Shown in pieces: positions 17,345-29,900 of a DNA stretch of 60,035 bases. The translations under genes were made by a program, and so were the position numbers. The first letter of the stretch is position 1. The number at the start of each line of letters is the position of its first letter. Below the pieces are notes generated by a model. It saw only the letters and a program-made list of their open reading frames with translations, was not told the origin of the DNA and made no database searches. Origin of the DNA: an uncultured Clostridiaceae bacterium (GTDB taxonomy: Bacteria; Bacillota; Clostridia; Lachnospirales; Lachnospiraceae); the NCBI GenBank assembly GCA_947177415.1, contig CAMWUK010000010.1:1-60035 (forward strand), in the 5' to 3' direction.

Positions 17345-19783
17345 TCACATCTCCCTTTGCGTTTTCTTCTCTGCACCTTTCTCCTGCAAAGGTTTATCCC
17401 TCTGCTCTATCACCGCCTTTTTCTCTGCTAGCTTTTCCTTTACGGAAATCCTGCCTTTTATATGTTCCTCTTTTTTCTCTACACCATTATTCAGCACACC
17501 ATCAATCATGTTATAGTTAGCTTCCTCAAGTTCCTCAACCTTTGCAAGTGGTTTATACTCGGCAAGCCTGTCTAACAGTTCTTTTGCCTTTCGTGCTGTC
17601 TGTACGGCTTTACTGTCTTCAATCTCCGTTCCCTGCCCGAAAATATCAGTAATGCCAACCCTGATTTCTTCTGATATTGCTGCATTTAAAAAATCATTCA
17701 GATATGCGGTATTTCCGCTTCTTATGTCGGCTGCTATGTTTTCTACCTGTGCCTTCCTGTCCTCTACCACCTCATTGTACTGAGTGGTGTCATACTCATA
17801 GGAAAACCTGTCTATCTCTGTTGCTAATCTATCCGCCCCATCTGCTTCAGTATGCAACTCCTCTTTTGACTGCTCCCGTTCTGCCTGTTCCACTTTCTCC
17901 ATCAGTTCATCATAATTAACTGGTATCAGTTCATCATCTTTCTGTATACTGCCTTCTATCTGGCTTCGGTGTGTTGTCTCTTTTAAATCCTGTACAATTT
18001 CATCCAATGCCTTTCTCATAGAAATATCTGGATTATCATAAATTCCGCCATCCAACCCCCTGTAATTCATATCATAAATGGTGTAATCGTACCCACCACT
18101 GGCTTCCTGAATACTGATAAAACGGTCTGCTATCTGGAAAGCAAGTTCTGATTCGTCTAATTGTCCCTTATCATATTTTGTATCAATATACGGATTTTCC
18201 CACTCTGCAAAAGGTATATCTTCCACGATATGTTTCTGGTTTGCTGTAGGCAGTAAATGTTCCATTTTCCCCTGTTCATAAAGGGTATCAAACCTGTCCA
18301 TATAAAGGGATATATCTTCAAGTCCACCCTGTTTTATCTGGTACTCAAATCTCTGCTTTATAAAGTCTTTTACTTCCTCTGGTGTCATTTCCCGATGAAC
18401 CCTTACTTTGTCAAATCCGATCTTATCCGATAAGACCTGCAAATCCTCCATAAACCGCCTGCTCTCCTGTGCTGCTTTGCTGTGGGTAAAGTCCAGCGAC
18501 AGGCAGTTTTGGTTATTCCTGACATGGATTAGGTCAAATTCCATGCCATTTACTCTGAAACCAAAGGTTGCCCTTGCTTCATCTTCTTTGTCTCCTGCAT
18601 CTTTTCCCCGATACTCCGAGAATTTCTCCATTGCTTCAGTAAGGCTGTCAAACCGTTCTAACTTGCTTTTTTCTGTACCTCTCTCCGCCCATGTGGATAA
18701 ATCTTCAATGACATAGTAAGATACCTTATCTGTTACATGAGGTTTTTCCTCACTGATTTCTTCCAAAATGCTCTGTTCCTGTGATACCCCTTCCAATTCA
18801 TCAGAAAGTCCGTCTATTTCTGCCTGTGCCTCTGCCATAATATGTTCTTTATTCTCTGCCTGATATGCAATCCCCTCTGCCAATGCTTTGGTTTTCTCCA
18901 TATCATCCAGCTTGTAATTGCAATTTACTATCAAATCCCGCTCCTCACCTGTAAAACGTGTGATTCCATGTTCCATACGATTTATAAGATTTTCCGCCTG
19001 TTTGATTGGGGATAATCCGGTGCTTTCTGTCACTTCTCCCTTATCCATATCCAGTTGGAAATCATAAAATTGTACCCCTCCTTTATTTAATCCCCTGCTG
19101 GACATAATCGGTGTAAGTTCTGCACCTTTTTCCTTAAGATATTCCTGCACGTTTCCATTCTGCATATTTTGATCCAAAGTAGTTATCCCATTCAGCAGTT
19201 CCCTTACTTCCTCTGATGGCATATTTGTGATTTTATCAATCTCATAATTCTCTCCCTGTTCTGAAGATATTTTTACAACCACATCGCTATTCCTTAAAGG
19301 TTCTAATGACTTTTTCTGCATCTCCTCCATGGCTTTCATATCAGTTATTTCATAAGTATCCGTATTATACATATAGTCGATATGATATTCTTTTACTTCC
19401 TTGGTTTGTTCATCTGCAAGTGGTGTTACCCATGCTCCTTTTCTTTCCAGATAGGCTTCTATACTCAGCCTGTCATCATCATTCATGGCAGAAAGCTGGT
19501 TGTAAAGTTCTGCATGTTCCATTCCCCTGACATTTAACAGGCTGTATTGGGAATAGCCTGTATTGGATAATAAAAGTACAATGTCCTGCTCCTGCTCTGT
19601 CACCCTGTCTTTCTGTAAATTTTGCAACCTTCCCTCAATATCTGTAATCAGCTCAGAAGCTACATTTCTTATGGTATCAAAGGAAAATTTATATTCTTCA
19701 CTTTCAAATAGTTCCTTAATTCCCTGCTCCAATTTTTCCGTTATTTCCTGTACCTTCTGTTTTTCTGTTTTCATGTCTGCCAT
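17345..19783 (-). CDS. ICE backbone protein of unknown function, with RISVKEKL tail
   Basis: 812 residues, soluble, acidic and rich in Glu/Lys, with no signal peptide. I know this kind of protein from Clostridia ICEs next to the giant helicase gene but cannot assign a function. Segments such as SYYVIEDLSTWAERGTEKS and YDYTIYDMNYRGLDGGIYD look like repeats of small LPD/YodL-type domains. The C-terminus carries GRISVKEKLAEKKAVIEQ, the tail shared with four other ICE proteins. The start at 19783 is chosen for the GAAGGAGG box 8 nt before ATG; the frame extends a few codons further upstream. It is the last large gene of the leftward operon. Confidence 0.7.
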   Translation of the reverse strand: MADMKTEKQKVQEITEKLEQGIKELFESEEYKFSFDTIRNVASELITDIEGRLQNLQKDRVTEQEQDIVLLLSNTGYSQYSLLNVRGMEHAELYNQLSAMNDDDRLSIEAYLERKGAWVTPLADEQTKEVKEYHIDYMYNTDTYEITDMKAMEEMQKKSLEPLRNSDVVVKISSEQGENYEIDKITNMPSEEVRELLNGITTLDQNMQNGNVQEYLKEKGAELTPIMSSRGLNKGGVQFYDFQLDMDKGEVTESTGLSPIKQAENLINRMEHGITRFTGEERDLIVNCNYKLDDMEKTKALAEGIAYQAENKEHIMAEAQAEIDGLSDELEGVSQEQSILEEISEEKPHVTDKVSYYVIEDLSTWAERGTEKSKLERFDSLTEAMEKFSEYRGKDAGDKEDEARATFGFRVNGMEFDLIHVRNNQNCLSLDFTHSKAAQESRRFMEDLQVLSDKIGFDKVRVHREMTPEEVKDFIKQRFEYQIKQGGLEDISLYMDRFDTLYEQGKMEHLLPTANQKHIVEDIPFAEWENPYIDTKYDKGQLDESELAFQIADRFISIQEASGGYDYTIYDMNYRGLDGGIYDNPDISMRKALDEIVQDLKETTHRSQIEGSIQKDDELIPVNYDELMEKVEQAEREQSKEELHTEADGADRLATEIDRFSYEYDTTQYNEVVEDRKAQVENIAADIRSGNTAYLNDFLNAAISEEIRVGITDIFGQGTEIEDSKAVQTARKAKELLDRLAEYKPLAKVEELEEANYNMIDGVLNNGVEKKEEHIKGRISVKEKLAEKKAVIEQRDKPLQEKGAEKKTQREM

Positions 19784-19861
19784 TTTGTTTCCTCCTTCTT
19801 TCTGCAACAGGAAAAGCAGATAGATTTCTCTACCTGCTTTCTATTTTCATGTTGCTGCTTT

Positions 19862-20968
19862 TTATAGACATTCCTCTTTGCTTTTGGTTTTTGCTGCCTC
19901 CGACTCTTTTTTCTGCTGTTCCGATTTTGCTTTCATTTCTGACAGCTTTTCTTTTACGGAAACCCTTTCCTTTTTTTCTGCACCTTTCTCCATATCTTTT
20001 TTAGGTGGATTATTTTTTGGTGGCTGCTCTTTTTCTGTTTTCTGTGCTGTTTTCTCTTTTTCTTCTGCTTTCTTTTGTAGTTTTTCTTCCCCAGCCTGTT
20101 TCTCCTGTTGCCCCTTTGATGTTTCTTCCTTCTCTGGCTGTTTGTCAGTTTTCTCCTGTGGATTTTCCTTCTTTGGATTCTTTTCTGGTTTCTCCTTTTG
20201 ATTTTCTTCTTTCTTTGGCTTTTGTGCTGATTTTTCTTTCAGCTTTTCTCCTTTTTCCGCTGGCTCTAATCCGGCTGAAATGGTATCTAGCTTATTCATT
20301 GCCCTGTCTACTTTTTCTATATGCTGTCGCAATACTGCAATATTTCTCTTTACGGGCATATTGAGCAGCCTTGTAAGACCAACCCCTGGCTTTTCCTCTG
20401 ATACTTCTTTTGTGCCTTTTCCCGTTACAAGTCTGCCTACATTTGCAAAACTGTTTCCAATCTGCTTTAATTCATCTCCAATGCTGTCTATCTGGTTGGC
20501 TGTTTTTTCATAATCGGTAAGTAAATCCACCATTTTCTCCCGACAGCCTGCAAGCATGGATTTTACACTGGAAATCCCTCTATTCAGAACCTTGTTCATT
20601 TCCTGCTTTCCTTTTTCCCGAAAAGCTGTTACAGACTTTGCAATGGTATCCACAAAATAATTTTTTACTGCTGACAGACGTTTTGATAATCCGGATATTT
20701 TTACCTGAAGGTGTGACACCTTATCCACAAGCTGCCTGTTCTCTGCCTTTGGATTTGTATTTTGCATGTCAGAAAGCTGTTTTCTTACATTCTGCAATTC
20801 ATCTGCCATTACTCCAAGCTGTACCTGCATCCCTGCCATGTATCGGAATACTTCCATAAAGTCCTGTGCCTGCTCCTGCCTGCTCTGCTGTTCCATTATC
20901 TTTATAAATTGTTTGATTATGTCCATGTCTTCTACATTCTGATCAATTTTCTGTTCGCTTCCTTCCAT
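19862..20968 (-). CDS. DUF6674-like coiled-coil ICE protein
   Basis: 368 residues. The N-terminal half is helical (MDIIKQFIKIMEQQ, then coiled coil over about 45-115) and contains the conserved stretch ANQIDSIGDELKQIGNSFAN. The C-terminal third is a Lys/Glu/Pro/Gln-rich linker of low complexity, followed by ERVSVKEKLSEMKAK and a terminal KSKEECL. It matches what I know as DUF6674, found beside the ICE helicase. Function is unknown; the tail is shared with other proteins of this element. GGAGG precedes the ATG. It starts 9 bases after the giant gene's stop, so it is in the same operon. Confidence 0.75.
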   Translation of the reverse strand: MEGSEQKIDQNVEDMDIIKQFIKIMEQQSRQEQAQDFMEVFRYMAGMQVQLGVMADELQNVRKQLSDMQNTNPKAENRQLVDKVSHLQVKISGLSKRLSAVKNYFVDTIAKSVTAFREKGKQEMNKVLNRGISSVKSMLAGCREKMVDLLTDYEKTANQIDSIGDELKQIGNSFANVGRLVTGKGTKEVSEEKPGVGLTRLLNMPVKRNIAVLRQHIEKVDRAMNKLDTISAGLEPAEKGEKLKEKSAQKPKKEENQKEKPEKNPKKENPQEKTDKQPEKEETSKGQQEKQAGEEKLQKKAEEKEKTAQKTEKEQPPKNNPPKKDMEKGAEKKERVSVKEKLSEMKAKSEQQKKESEAAKTKSKEECL

Positions 20969-20977
20969 AACTGCCTC

Positions 20978-23900
20978 CTATAAACTTTCTTCTTTTCCTT
21001 TATTCTTTTTTATGTCTGTATTTTCTGCTGTTTTCTGACCATAAGCCTTATCCCTGCCAATCCTTGCAGTCATCTGGGCGAGTTTTTCTTTTACGGATAC
21101 CCGCTCTTTGACACCATCTGCTAACTTCCTTTCCTCTCCATGCCCTGTAATTCCATCTTTTATAGGCAGATTTGTAACAAGCTTTAATGGCTCATCTGCC
21201 ACAATTCCATCCACGAGTTTTTCATCTGGCACTTGTGCCTGTTCTCCTGTCTGGAATGTTTTTTCTGTTTTTACTTCTTCTTGGGACTGTTCTTCTGTTT
21301 TGGGTTGTATCTCCACTTCTGAATCTTCTTTTGTTTCTTCTGGTTCTTCTTCCTCCATTTCAATGCTACTCTCTCTCTTTTCATCCATATTTAATAGGGC
21401 ATTTAATTCACTAAGACGTTCCAGCTTTTCACTTAACTCCTGTTCCTTATCAAATGGCTTTGTGACCTCCATTTTTGCGGTTTCAAGCTGATGCTCCACG
21501 TTGGTTAGTTTCTGTTCCACCTCTGCCATTTTTCCTGTCATACTTTCTAAGGCATTGCTTAACCTTTGCAGATTTCCCAATGGATCGGCTCCGATTTCCA
21601 CCTCATGGCTTAGACTTCCTTTCAGGTTGATGGTAAACTTGGAAAAGAAGGAATCAAAGGATACTTTCATTTTAAACCCTTGAAATTCCCCGATTGTGAC
21701 TGCCATATTGGGCTGTTTTGCACTTCTGCACATATCAATGAGGGCAGCTCCCGCTTCTTTTTTATCCGTAAATACCCGGTTTCCGATTTTCATGGAAAAT
21801 GTTTCTTTATCTGCCGGCTTATTCTGTGTATAGGTCTGTATGTCTGCCTGATACCCGGCTATCCTTTCTTTCATAGCTGCTATCTGCTGTGGGTAATGCT
21901 TTGCAATATTATCCTCTAAGCGGTATTTCTGGCTGGTGTGGTTTGCCTTTAACAGTTTCAGCTTGGATACCTGTATGTCTAAGTCCATCTTTTCCTTAAT
22001 GTAGGGATTTCCTGTGGCAAGGGCTTTTACCTCAGCATAAGAAAGGGTTGCTTCATCTATATCCTCACAGCTTCGCACTGGGGACTTGCTTGTCATGATC
22101 TGGCTGATAAATTTCTGCTTGTTTTCTATAAGCTGCCATGAATAACTGTCAAATGTGCTTTCTGTTACATAACGGAATATCTTGACTTTTTCATTTAAGT
22201 TCCCCTGACGAAGAATCCTGCCTTCCTGCTGTTCAATGTCGGAGGGACGCCAAGGCACATCTAAATGATGTAAAGCAATGAGCCTGTCCTGTACGTTTGT
22301 CCCGGCTCCCATTTTCTGTGTTGAGCCTAATAAAAAACGAACCTGTCCACTTCTTACTTTTGCAAACAGTTTCGCTTTTCTGGTTTCTGTATTGGCATCA
22401 TGGATAAAGGCGATTTCTTCTTTTGGCACTCCCTTTGCCATCAGCTTATCCCGGATATCCTCATAGACATTGAATGTCCCGTCTCCTTTCGGTGTGGATA
22501 GATCACAGAAGATAAGCTGTGCTGATTTCTCTTCTTTGGTATTTTCCCATATCTGAAAAGCATTTTCCACACAGGTGGCAGCTTTGGAGTTCTCTTCATC
22601 AGGAAGCATATCATTTATCAGTCTTTGGTCTAGGGCAAGTTTCCTTCCGTCATTAGTGATTTTCAACATATTGTCAATATGTGGCTCTACTCGTCTGTCC
22701 CTTACTGCTTCTGCCCGCTCTGCAAGGGACTGTACCATTTCTTTCTGGTATTCGCTTGGCTTTAATACCACATTTTCATACTCTGCTTCCGGCACTGGAA
22801 GTTTCAGCATATCCGGTGTTTGTATATCTGCACTCTCTTTAAAGAGTGAAATCAGTTCCGGCAGGTTAAAGAACTTTGCAAACCTTGTCTTTGCCCTGTA
22901 GCCTGTTCCCTCTGGTGCAAGTTCTATGGCAGTTTGTGTTTCTCCAAAGGTGGCTGCCCAACTGTCGAAATTTCCAAGCCCTAACTTCTGTAGTGTGTTA
23001 TATTGCAGGTAACGCATGTTGGTGTAAAGTTCCGTCATGCTGTTGCTGATTGGTGTACCTGTTGCAAAGGTAATACCTTTTCCTCCTGTCAGTTCATCCA
23101 TGTACTGACATTTGGCAAACATATCCGAGGATTTCTGTGCTTCTGTCTGTGCAATTCCCGCCACATTCCTCATTTTTGTATATAAAAAAAGGTTTTTGTA
23201 ATTGTGGCTCTCGTCTACAAACAGCCTGTCTACTCCTAACTGCTCAAAGGTTACGACATTATCTTTTTTGCTGGAATCGTTTAATCGGCTAAGCCTTGTA
23301 TGCAGTGATTTCTTTGTTTTTTCCATCTGTTTTATAGTATATCTTTCACCTTTTTCTGCTTTGGCTGCTTCAATCGCCATTTCTATTTCTTTTATCTGCC
23401 TTTCTACTATGGCTATCTGTCTTTCAGCGGAAAGGGGGATCTTCTCGAACTGGCTATGTCCGATAATGACTGCATCATAATCCCCTGTTGCAATACGGGA
23501 ACAGAACTTTTTTCTATTAGCAGGCTCGAAGTCCTTTTTTGTGGCTGCTAATATATTTGCTCCCGGATATAACCGTAAGAAGTCACCCGCCCACTGTTCG
23601 GTTAGATGGTTGGGTACGACAAACAGGCTTTTACTGCAAAGCCCCAGACGCTTGCTTTCCATTGCTGCCGCTATCATTTCAAAGGTTTTTCCTGCACCTA
23701 CACAGTGGGCAAGGAGGGTATTATCCCCATATAGCTGGTGTGCCACTGCATTTAGCTGATGCTGCCTTAATGTAATGTCCGGTGTCATGCCCGGAAATTT
23801 CAAATGGGAACCGTCATATTCCCTTGGTCTTGTGGAGTTAAACAGTTCATTATATTTTGCACATAAATCCTGCCTACGCTCCGGATTTTGGAATACCCAG

Positions 23901-26900
23901 TCCTTAAAGGCTTCCCTGATGGCTTCCTGCTTCTGGCTTGCAAGCATGGTTTCTTTTTTGTTCAGGACTCTTTTTTCTTTTCCATCTTCCTCTATGGTAT
24001 CAAATATACGGGTATCTCTAAGATTTAAGGAATCTTCCAAAATCTTATAAGCATTTGCCCTGCCTGTTCCATAAGTCATGTTTGCAAGGGCATTTCCATG
24101 GTCTGCATTTTTACCCTTTACGTTCCACTGTCCTGTGATGTCGGAATACTGCACTGCCACAAGGTTGCGGTCAAAGAGGTAATCCGGTGTTTCAAAGGTT
24201 TCCCGCATAAAATTTTCTATATATTTTGTATCAATCCACGTGGCTCCGATACGCACTTCGATTTCTGAAGCATCTAATTCTTTGGGTTGTACACCCTCTA
24301 ATGCTGATACATTGATGGAAAACTCCGGGCGATTCTCTGCAAACACTTTCGCTGTGGCTAATTTTTCCCTTACATTGCCACTTAAATATTCGTCTGCGGT
24401 TTCCCAGTTTTCTGTAACCGGATTCTGAAAGATAACCCCGGCAAGCTCCTTGGTTACTTCTTCTTCGCTTTTGCCTGTTAAATCTGACATATAGGCTAAA
24501 TCTACTCTTGCTTTTTCTCCTAATGATACTGCCAGTGCTTCACTTGCTGTGTCTACACTTGTGACAACCTCCTGTTTCTTGATTGTCCGCCTGCTGAACA
24601 TATCTGCCTTGCCTTTAAAGTTTCCCTCATCGTCTAACTTCTCCAATGAACAAAGCAGACAGTAGCCGGAATCCTGCTGAAATGCTCTTTTATTGGTCTG
24701 GGAATTGATCAGACCATGCTTTTTCGAGAAATCATCATATAATTGGTTCAGCTCTGTCTGCTTGTTTTTTATCATATCATCGGAGTATTCATTTAATTGG
24801 AAATCTATCAGTTCCTGTGTGCAGTCACGAATCTGCACCATGCCCTTTATCCGCTGTTCCACACTTTCTGATACTTCCACTGGTTTCATTATGGAATTTT
24901 CCCGGTAATACACCCTGTCATCTACTATGGTGTAACTGTAATTCTTCACGTTTGGATCAGCAGGTATGCTCTCCGTTGAAAGCTCTTTATCAGACTCATC
25001 CAGTTCCACTTCATCAATACTGCCTTCTATATAAGATATGGCTTTTTCTAACTGCTTGGATAATGGAATAGTGGTGTCTGGTGTACAGGTGGCTTCCATA
25101 CCGTATGCTCCTGATACCATTTCCATTTTTCCCATAATCATTTCCGGGTGGTCGGCAAAGTATTGGTTTAGTGCAATGCCATCTTCATTTTCGGATAAAT
25201 GTATCCAGTCCGGCTCTATATCCATTACCCTGTCACGTTTCTTCAGGAAAAGAATATCGGAAGTGACTTCTGTACCTGCATTTTCCTTAAAGGCTGTGTT
25301 TGGAAGCCTTATGGCTCCTAAAAGTTCTGCCCTTTGTGCAAGGTATTTTCTGACCTCTGGGCTTTTCTTATCCATCGTTCCCTTGGAAGTGACAAATGCC
25401 ACCACTCCACCCGGTCTGACTTTATCTAAAGTTTTGGCAAAGAAGTAGTCATGGATAAGGAAGCTATGCTTGTCATACTGTCTGTCAGCAACCTTATATT
25501 GACCAAATGGCACATTTCCCACTGCAATGTCGAAGAAATCGTTTGGGTAATTAGTATTTTCAAAGCCTGTAATCTTTACATCTGCATTTGGATATAATTG
25601 TTTTGCAACCCGCCCGGTAATACCGTCAAGCTCTGCTCCGTAAAGTTTGCTTTTCTGCATTTCCTCTGGCAGCATACCGAAAAAGTTTCCTGTTCCCATT
25701 GCTGGTTCTAAAATATTTCCTTTGGAAAATCCCATCCTATCAATCGCATCATAGATACTCTTTATAATCACAGGGCTTGTATAGTGGGCATTTAAGGTGC
25801 TTTCTCTTGCAGAAACGTATTCCTCTGGTGATAACAGATTTTTTAATTCCTGATATTCATTTGCCCAATTGGATTTTGTTTCGTCAAAGGCATCGGCTAA
25901 CCCACCCCAGCCTACATATTTTGATAAAATCTCCTGTTCTGCAGGTGTGGCTATACGATTTTCACTTTCAATCTTCTCCAGAGTGCGTATGGCTTCTACG
26001 TTCTGCCGAAATTTTTCTTTTGGTGCAAAACCTTTTCCTGCTGTTTCTTCGCTCTCCAAAGTAATACGAAAGTTGACTGCACCTGTTTTGTCAATTTGGG
26101 GCTTTATTTTTTCTTTTTGGGTAGGTATTTCTGTATTTTCCTCTACCTGCTGAAGAAATGGATTGCTGTCTGGTGCAGTTTCTTCTGCAAGCTCTTCGCT
26201 TACCATATCTTCCTGCTTTTCTTCTTCAGATTTTTCCGCTTCTTTTTTAGTCTCTGTTTTTTCTTCCTTTATTTCTGGTTTCTGTATTGTCTCTTCTGAT
26301 GCAGACTCCTTTGATTTTCTCTCCTGTGAAGTTTCTTTTATCCTGTTGCTGTACTCACTTGCTTCTCCGGCAGTTTCAAAAGTTGGAACTGTACCATCTT
26401 CTGTAATATAATAATCTTCCCTTTCGTTGTCCCATACTGCAAATGGTTGTTCAAAGGCATCTGAAGTTTCCGTAACGGAATATTTGTTTTGTTCCTCTTC
26501 TGGTTCTTCTTTCTGTACTTTCTCTAGTTGACTTTCTATGTCATACCTTGCAGCATATTTCTTTGCTTCTGCAAGAATACTATCCATTTCTATTGCTTTT
26601 TCCATGTTTCCGCTTATGGACTGCATGACTACATAATCTGCTGCTTCTGTAAATAACAGGTCAAAGGTTTCTTTTCCTTCTAGTATTCTGTTGTCATCGG
26701 AAAGGGTCACTGCCTGTGTTTCTTCATTCCAGCCGACCATTTCACTTCTCTCCAGTGCTTTACAGATTTTTACTACTGCTGACATTTCTGCCATTCTGTC
26801 TTGGAGCTTGTCTATGCTTAACTTCCCATTTTCTTCCTCTGGTTTTGGTGTGTCTTCTCCTAAAGCAGTATCTGTATCCTTATCTGATAAGATTTGCTCT

Positions 26901-29900
26901 CTTGCTGTCCGTTCCCCTTTATCTGGTGACACCTGTTTTTCTGCTTCTGGTTCCTTCTCCACTTCCGGCTCTTTTTCCAATTCCTGATACCTTCTTGTCT
27001 GATTGGTAAAACCATCAAGTACAGCCGGATGGGAAGTGACTATCAAGTCTCTGGTATTCCAGTTCGCATGGGAAACCATATCTTTTGCCCATTCTTTGTT
27101 ATCCGGCGAAAAACGTCCGTCATGGGATAGGTGCATTATGGTATTTGCAAGAATATATTCTACTCTTTCTTTTCCATACTCTTTGATTACATTGTGGGCA
27201 GCATCACCCGATAACCTGTAACCATCAAAATTTTCTGCTATTTCTCTTTCAATGGCTTTCTTACACTCCAAGCGAACACCATGCTCTAACTTCTCCTGTT
27301 CCCTCTGCATGGCTTTTTCTGCCTGTTCCTGCTTATACTGTGTATATGCTTCTTTGCTCTTTGGGCTAAGGTATTTGTCTGCTTTTATCAGTTCGCTGAT
27401 ACGCTTTTCTACCACATTCCACTTTAAAAGCACCTTTGCATAGGGATTTCCATAACTGCCCTTTTCAAGTGAAATACCTTTTGCATTGTGATCCTCGTGT
27501 GCCACATCACTGCCGGGCAGTGCGTGGGAACTTCCGCCTGTGCCATACTCCTTTTTTAGAAATTCTATGTTTTCTTTCTTGGTATGGTTTTCCCTAAAGT
27601 AATCATATATACGGAATTTTCCATATTCAAATCCGCTCCCGCCTGTGAGCCTTGCATCTATCTCGTCCTGTGTGATAAAGTCCTCCTGCCTGACTTCCAT
27701 TGTATCATTTGTGGGATATTCTTTTTTCTCTGCACTTAAATCTTCTATCTGCTCTAAAAGATATTCTGGTGTTTTCACATACGCCCATTTAATCTGTTTT
27801 TCGCCACTGTCCAGCTCTGCCTTTGCCTTTTCAATCTCTCCTGCAATCTGCTCACAACCTTCCAGCGTAGATAAAAGCTCACAAAGGTGTGAAATACTTT
27901 CCGAATAATTGTATGCTTTTAACTTAAGACTCTCCGGCATTTCCTCAATACCATCACAAAAGAAGTTTTGAATATCATTGGCAACCCTCTCCCGTTCTAC
28001 GGATTCTACTAAAAATGCCTCATTGGTACTCATGTAAGTGCCATTCTCCACCATGGAACGGATATGGCTTTCTACTTCCTGCCAGCTCATCATGGTAAGA
28101 GGTGCTTCTTTTGCCGATGTACCATACCCAATCTGCATACCATTTTCATCAAACCATAAGGAAACAGGGTTATCTCCAAAGTCAAAGCCTTTTCCTGTGG
28201 TTTCATATTCATTTTTCAGAAACTCTGCCATTTCCTCTGGTGTTTTTCCCTGCTGGTACTTGGCATAAATGCGTTTCCTGCTGTTATCCCTGCCACCGCC
28301 ACTGCGTAAAATTGTGTCAATCTGTTCCTGTGGTAAAGAAAAAGCAGCGGGCATGGTATGTTTCATACTTGCTTCCGCTGCTGCTATATTTCCCACCTGT
28401 TCCTCAAAACTTGGAAACAGGCTTAACTGCTGATATGTTTCTTCCGGCTCTGTCCATTGTGGCACCTGCCCCGATTTGAGATAGGAATCATTTTCTATAT
28501 AAGATGCAATTTTATCCCTTACCTCACTCCATGGTATGGTGGTTTCGGCTGTCCGGCTTAAATAATTCCCCTTCCAGAGTGTAAGACCTTTTTCTTCTGC
28601 CTTGTATCCGACACGTTCCATGCCCACATGAAACTCTGTATATTCCTCATTCCTGTAGCTGTTCTTTATATACTCTGTCTGTTTTTCCCTGTCACTCTCA
28701 AAGAGAAAATATCCGGCTATGTCAGGACATTTATGTACCATAAATTCATCAAACTGTAAAATGCCCTGCTCCAGCCCTGATAAAGAAATACCGGACAATT
28801 CTTCACTGTCCGGTTTAGTTTCTTCGTTATTTAGCTGTATATCAGTTCCGTCAGTACGATTTCCTCCGCTGAATGTCTGATGTTGTTCATCTTCTGCACC
28901 CATAACATCTGGTTTTCTGCTTTGAGCTGCTCTGTCACTCCCTCGCCTGCCTTCATCTGCTCGGTCAACAGTTCCATTCTCTGCTCTGCCTGCTCCTGTA
29001 TCATCAACAGGTGTTCCGTCAGTTTCCCTTTCAGAAGAAGCCCTGTATATACTCCGCTCTTGTGTTCCTTCAGATAATTCTTCCTCATCAGCCCGTATTT
29101 CGTCAGTGTTCCCTCTGGCTGCTCGTCCATCTGTAACATCGGTATCTGATAATCCCCGTTCTTCTCGTATGCTAAATTCATCATTTTTGCTCCTTTCCCC
29201 GGCATTTCCGGTCTGTCTGATGGATAGTTCCTCTTGCTCTTCGCTTTCACGCTTTAAAGCATTATAGCGTGTCTGGGATGTATTTGCAAGTCCTTTTTCA
29301 CTTAAATTTCTATCTGCTTCTTTTTCGTATGCCCCGATTGCTTTTCCTATCTCCATAAGGATAGGTTTGGCTAAGTCAGATATGTTTGTTCCAATCTGTG
29401 ACAGGGTTTCTACGGTGTTAAATTCATGGATGTAGGGAAAACTGATTTCTTCTGCAAGTTCATTTTCCTCCATGCCGCACCGCTTTAAAACGGTATAGGC
29501 AATACTGTCTGCAAGGGTTTCCCTTATTCTTATTTCTACATTTAACTCATCAAGCTCCTCTAAAAAGCTCTCTTCTTTGAGATATTCCATACCTTCTGCA
29601 ATCTCTTTATAACAGTCCTCTGCTATCCGGTCAGCTATCTCCCGAATCCTGCCTGCAAATCCGGCTTCCCTGTCAGTTTCTCCGTATGTTTTTTCCAGAT
29701 GGCTAAGCACTGCTTCCTTGTGTTTCTCTCCCATTTCCCAAAGATGTGGGAAATGCCCAATCCTTCTTGCCTTATGTACATCAGAAATGTCAAAAACATA
29801 CCGCAACTTTTTGTGGTTTTCATCATCAATCAGGGCAATGCCCTTTGCACCCTTGTTTACCCAGCAGTGCATCTTTTCGTTCCATACTTCTATGGAAGCA

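Noticed and set aside
19878-20364. Plus-strand hydrophobic frames opposite the DUF6674-like gene
   Set aside because: Antisense of a Lys/Glu/Gln-rich linker gives Phe/Ser/Leu-rich artefact; no ribosome site.
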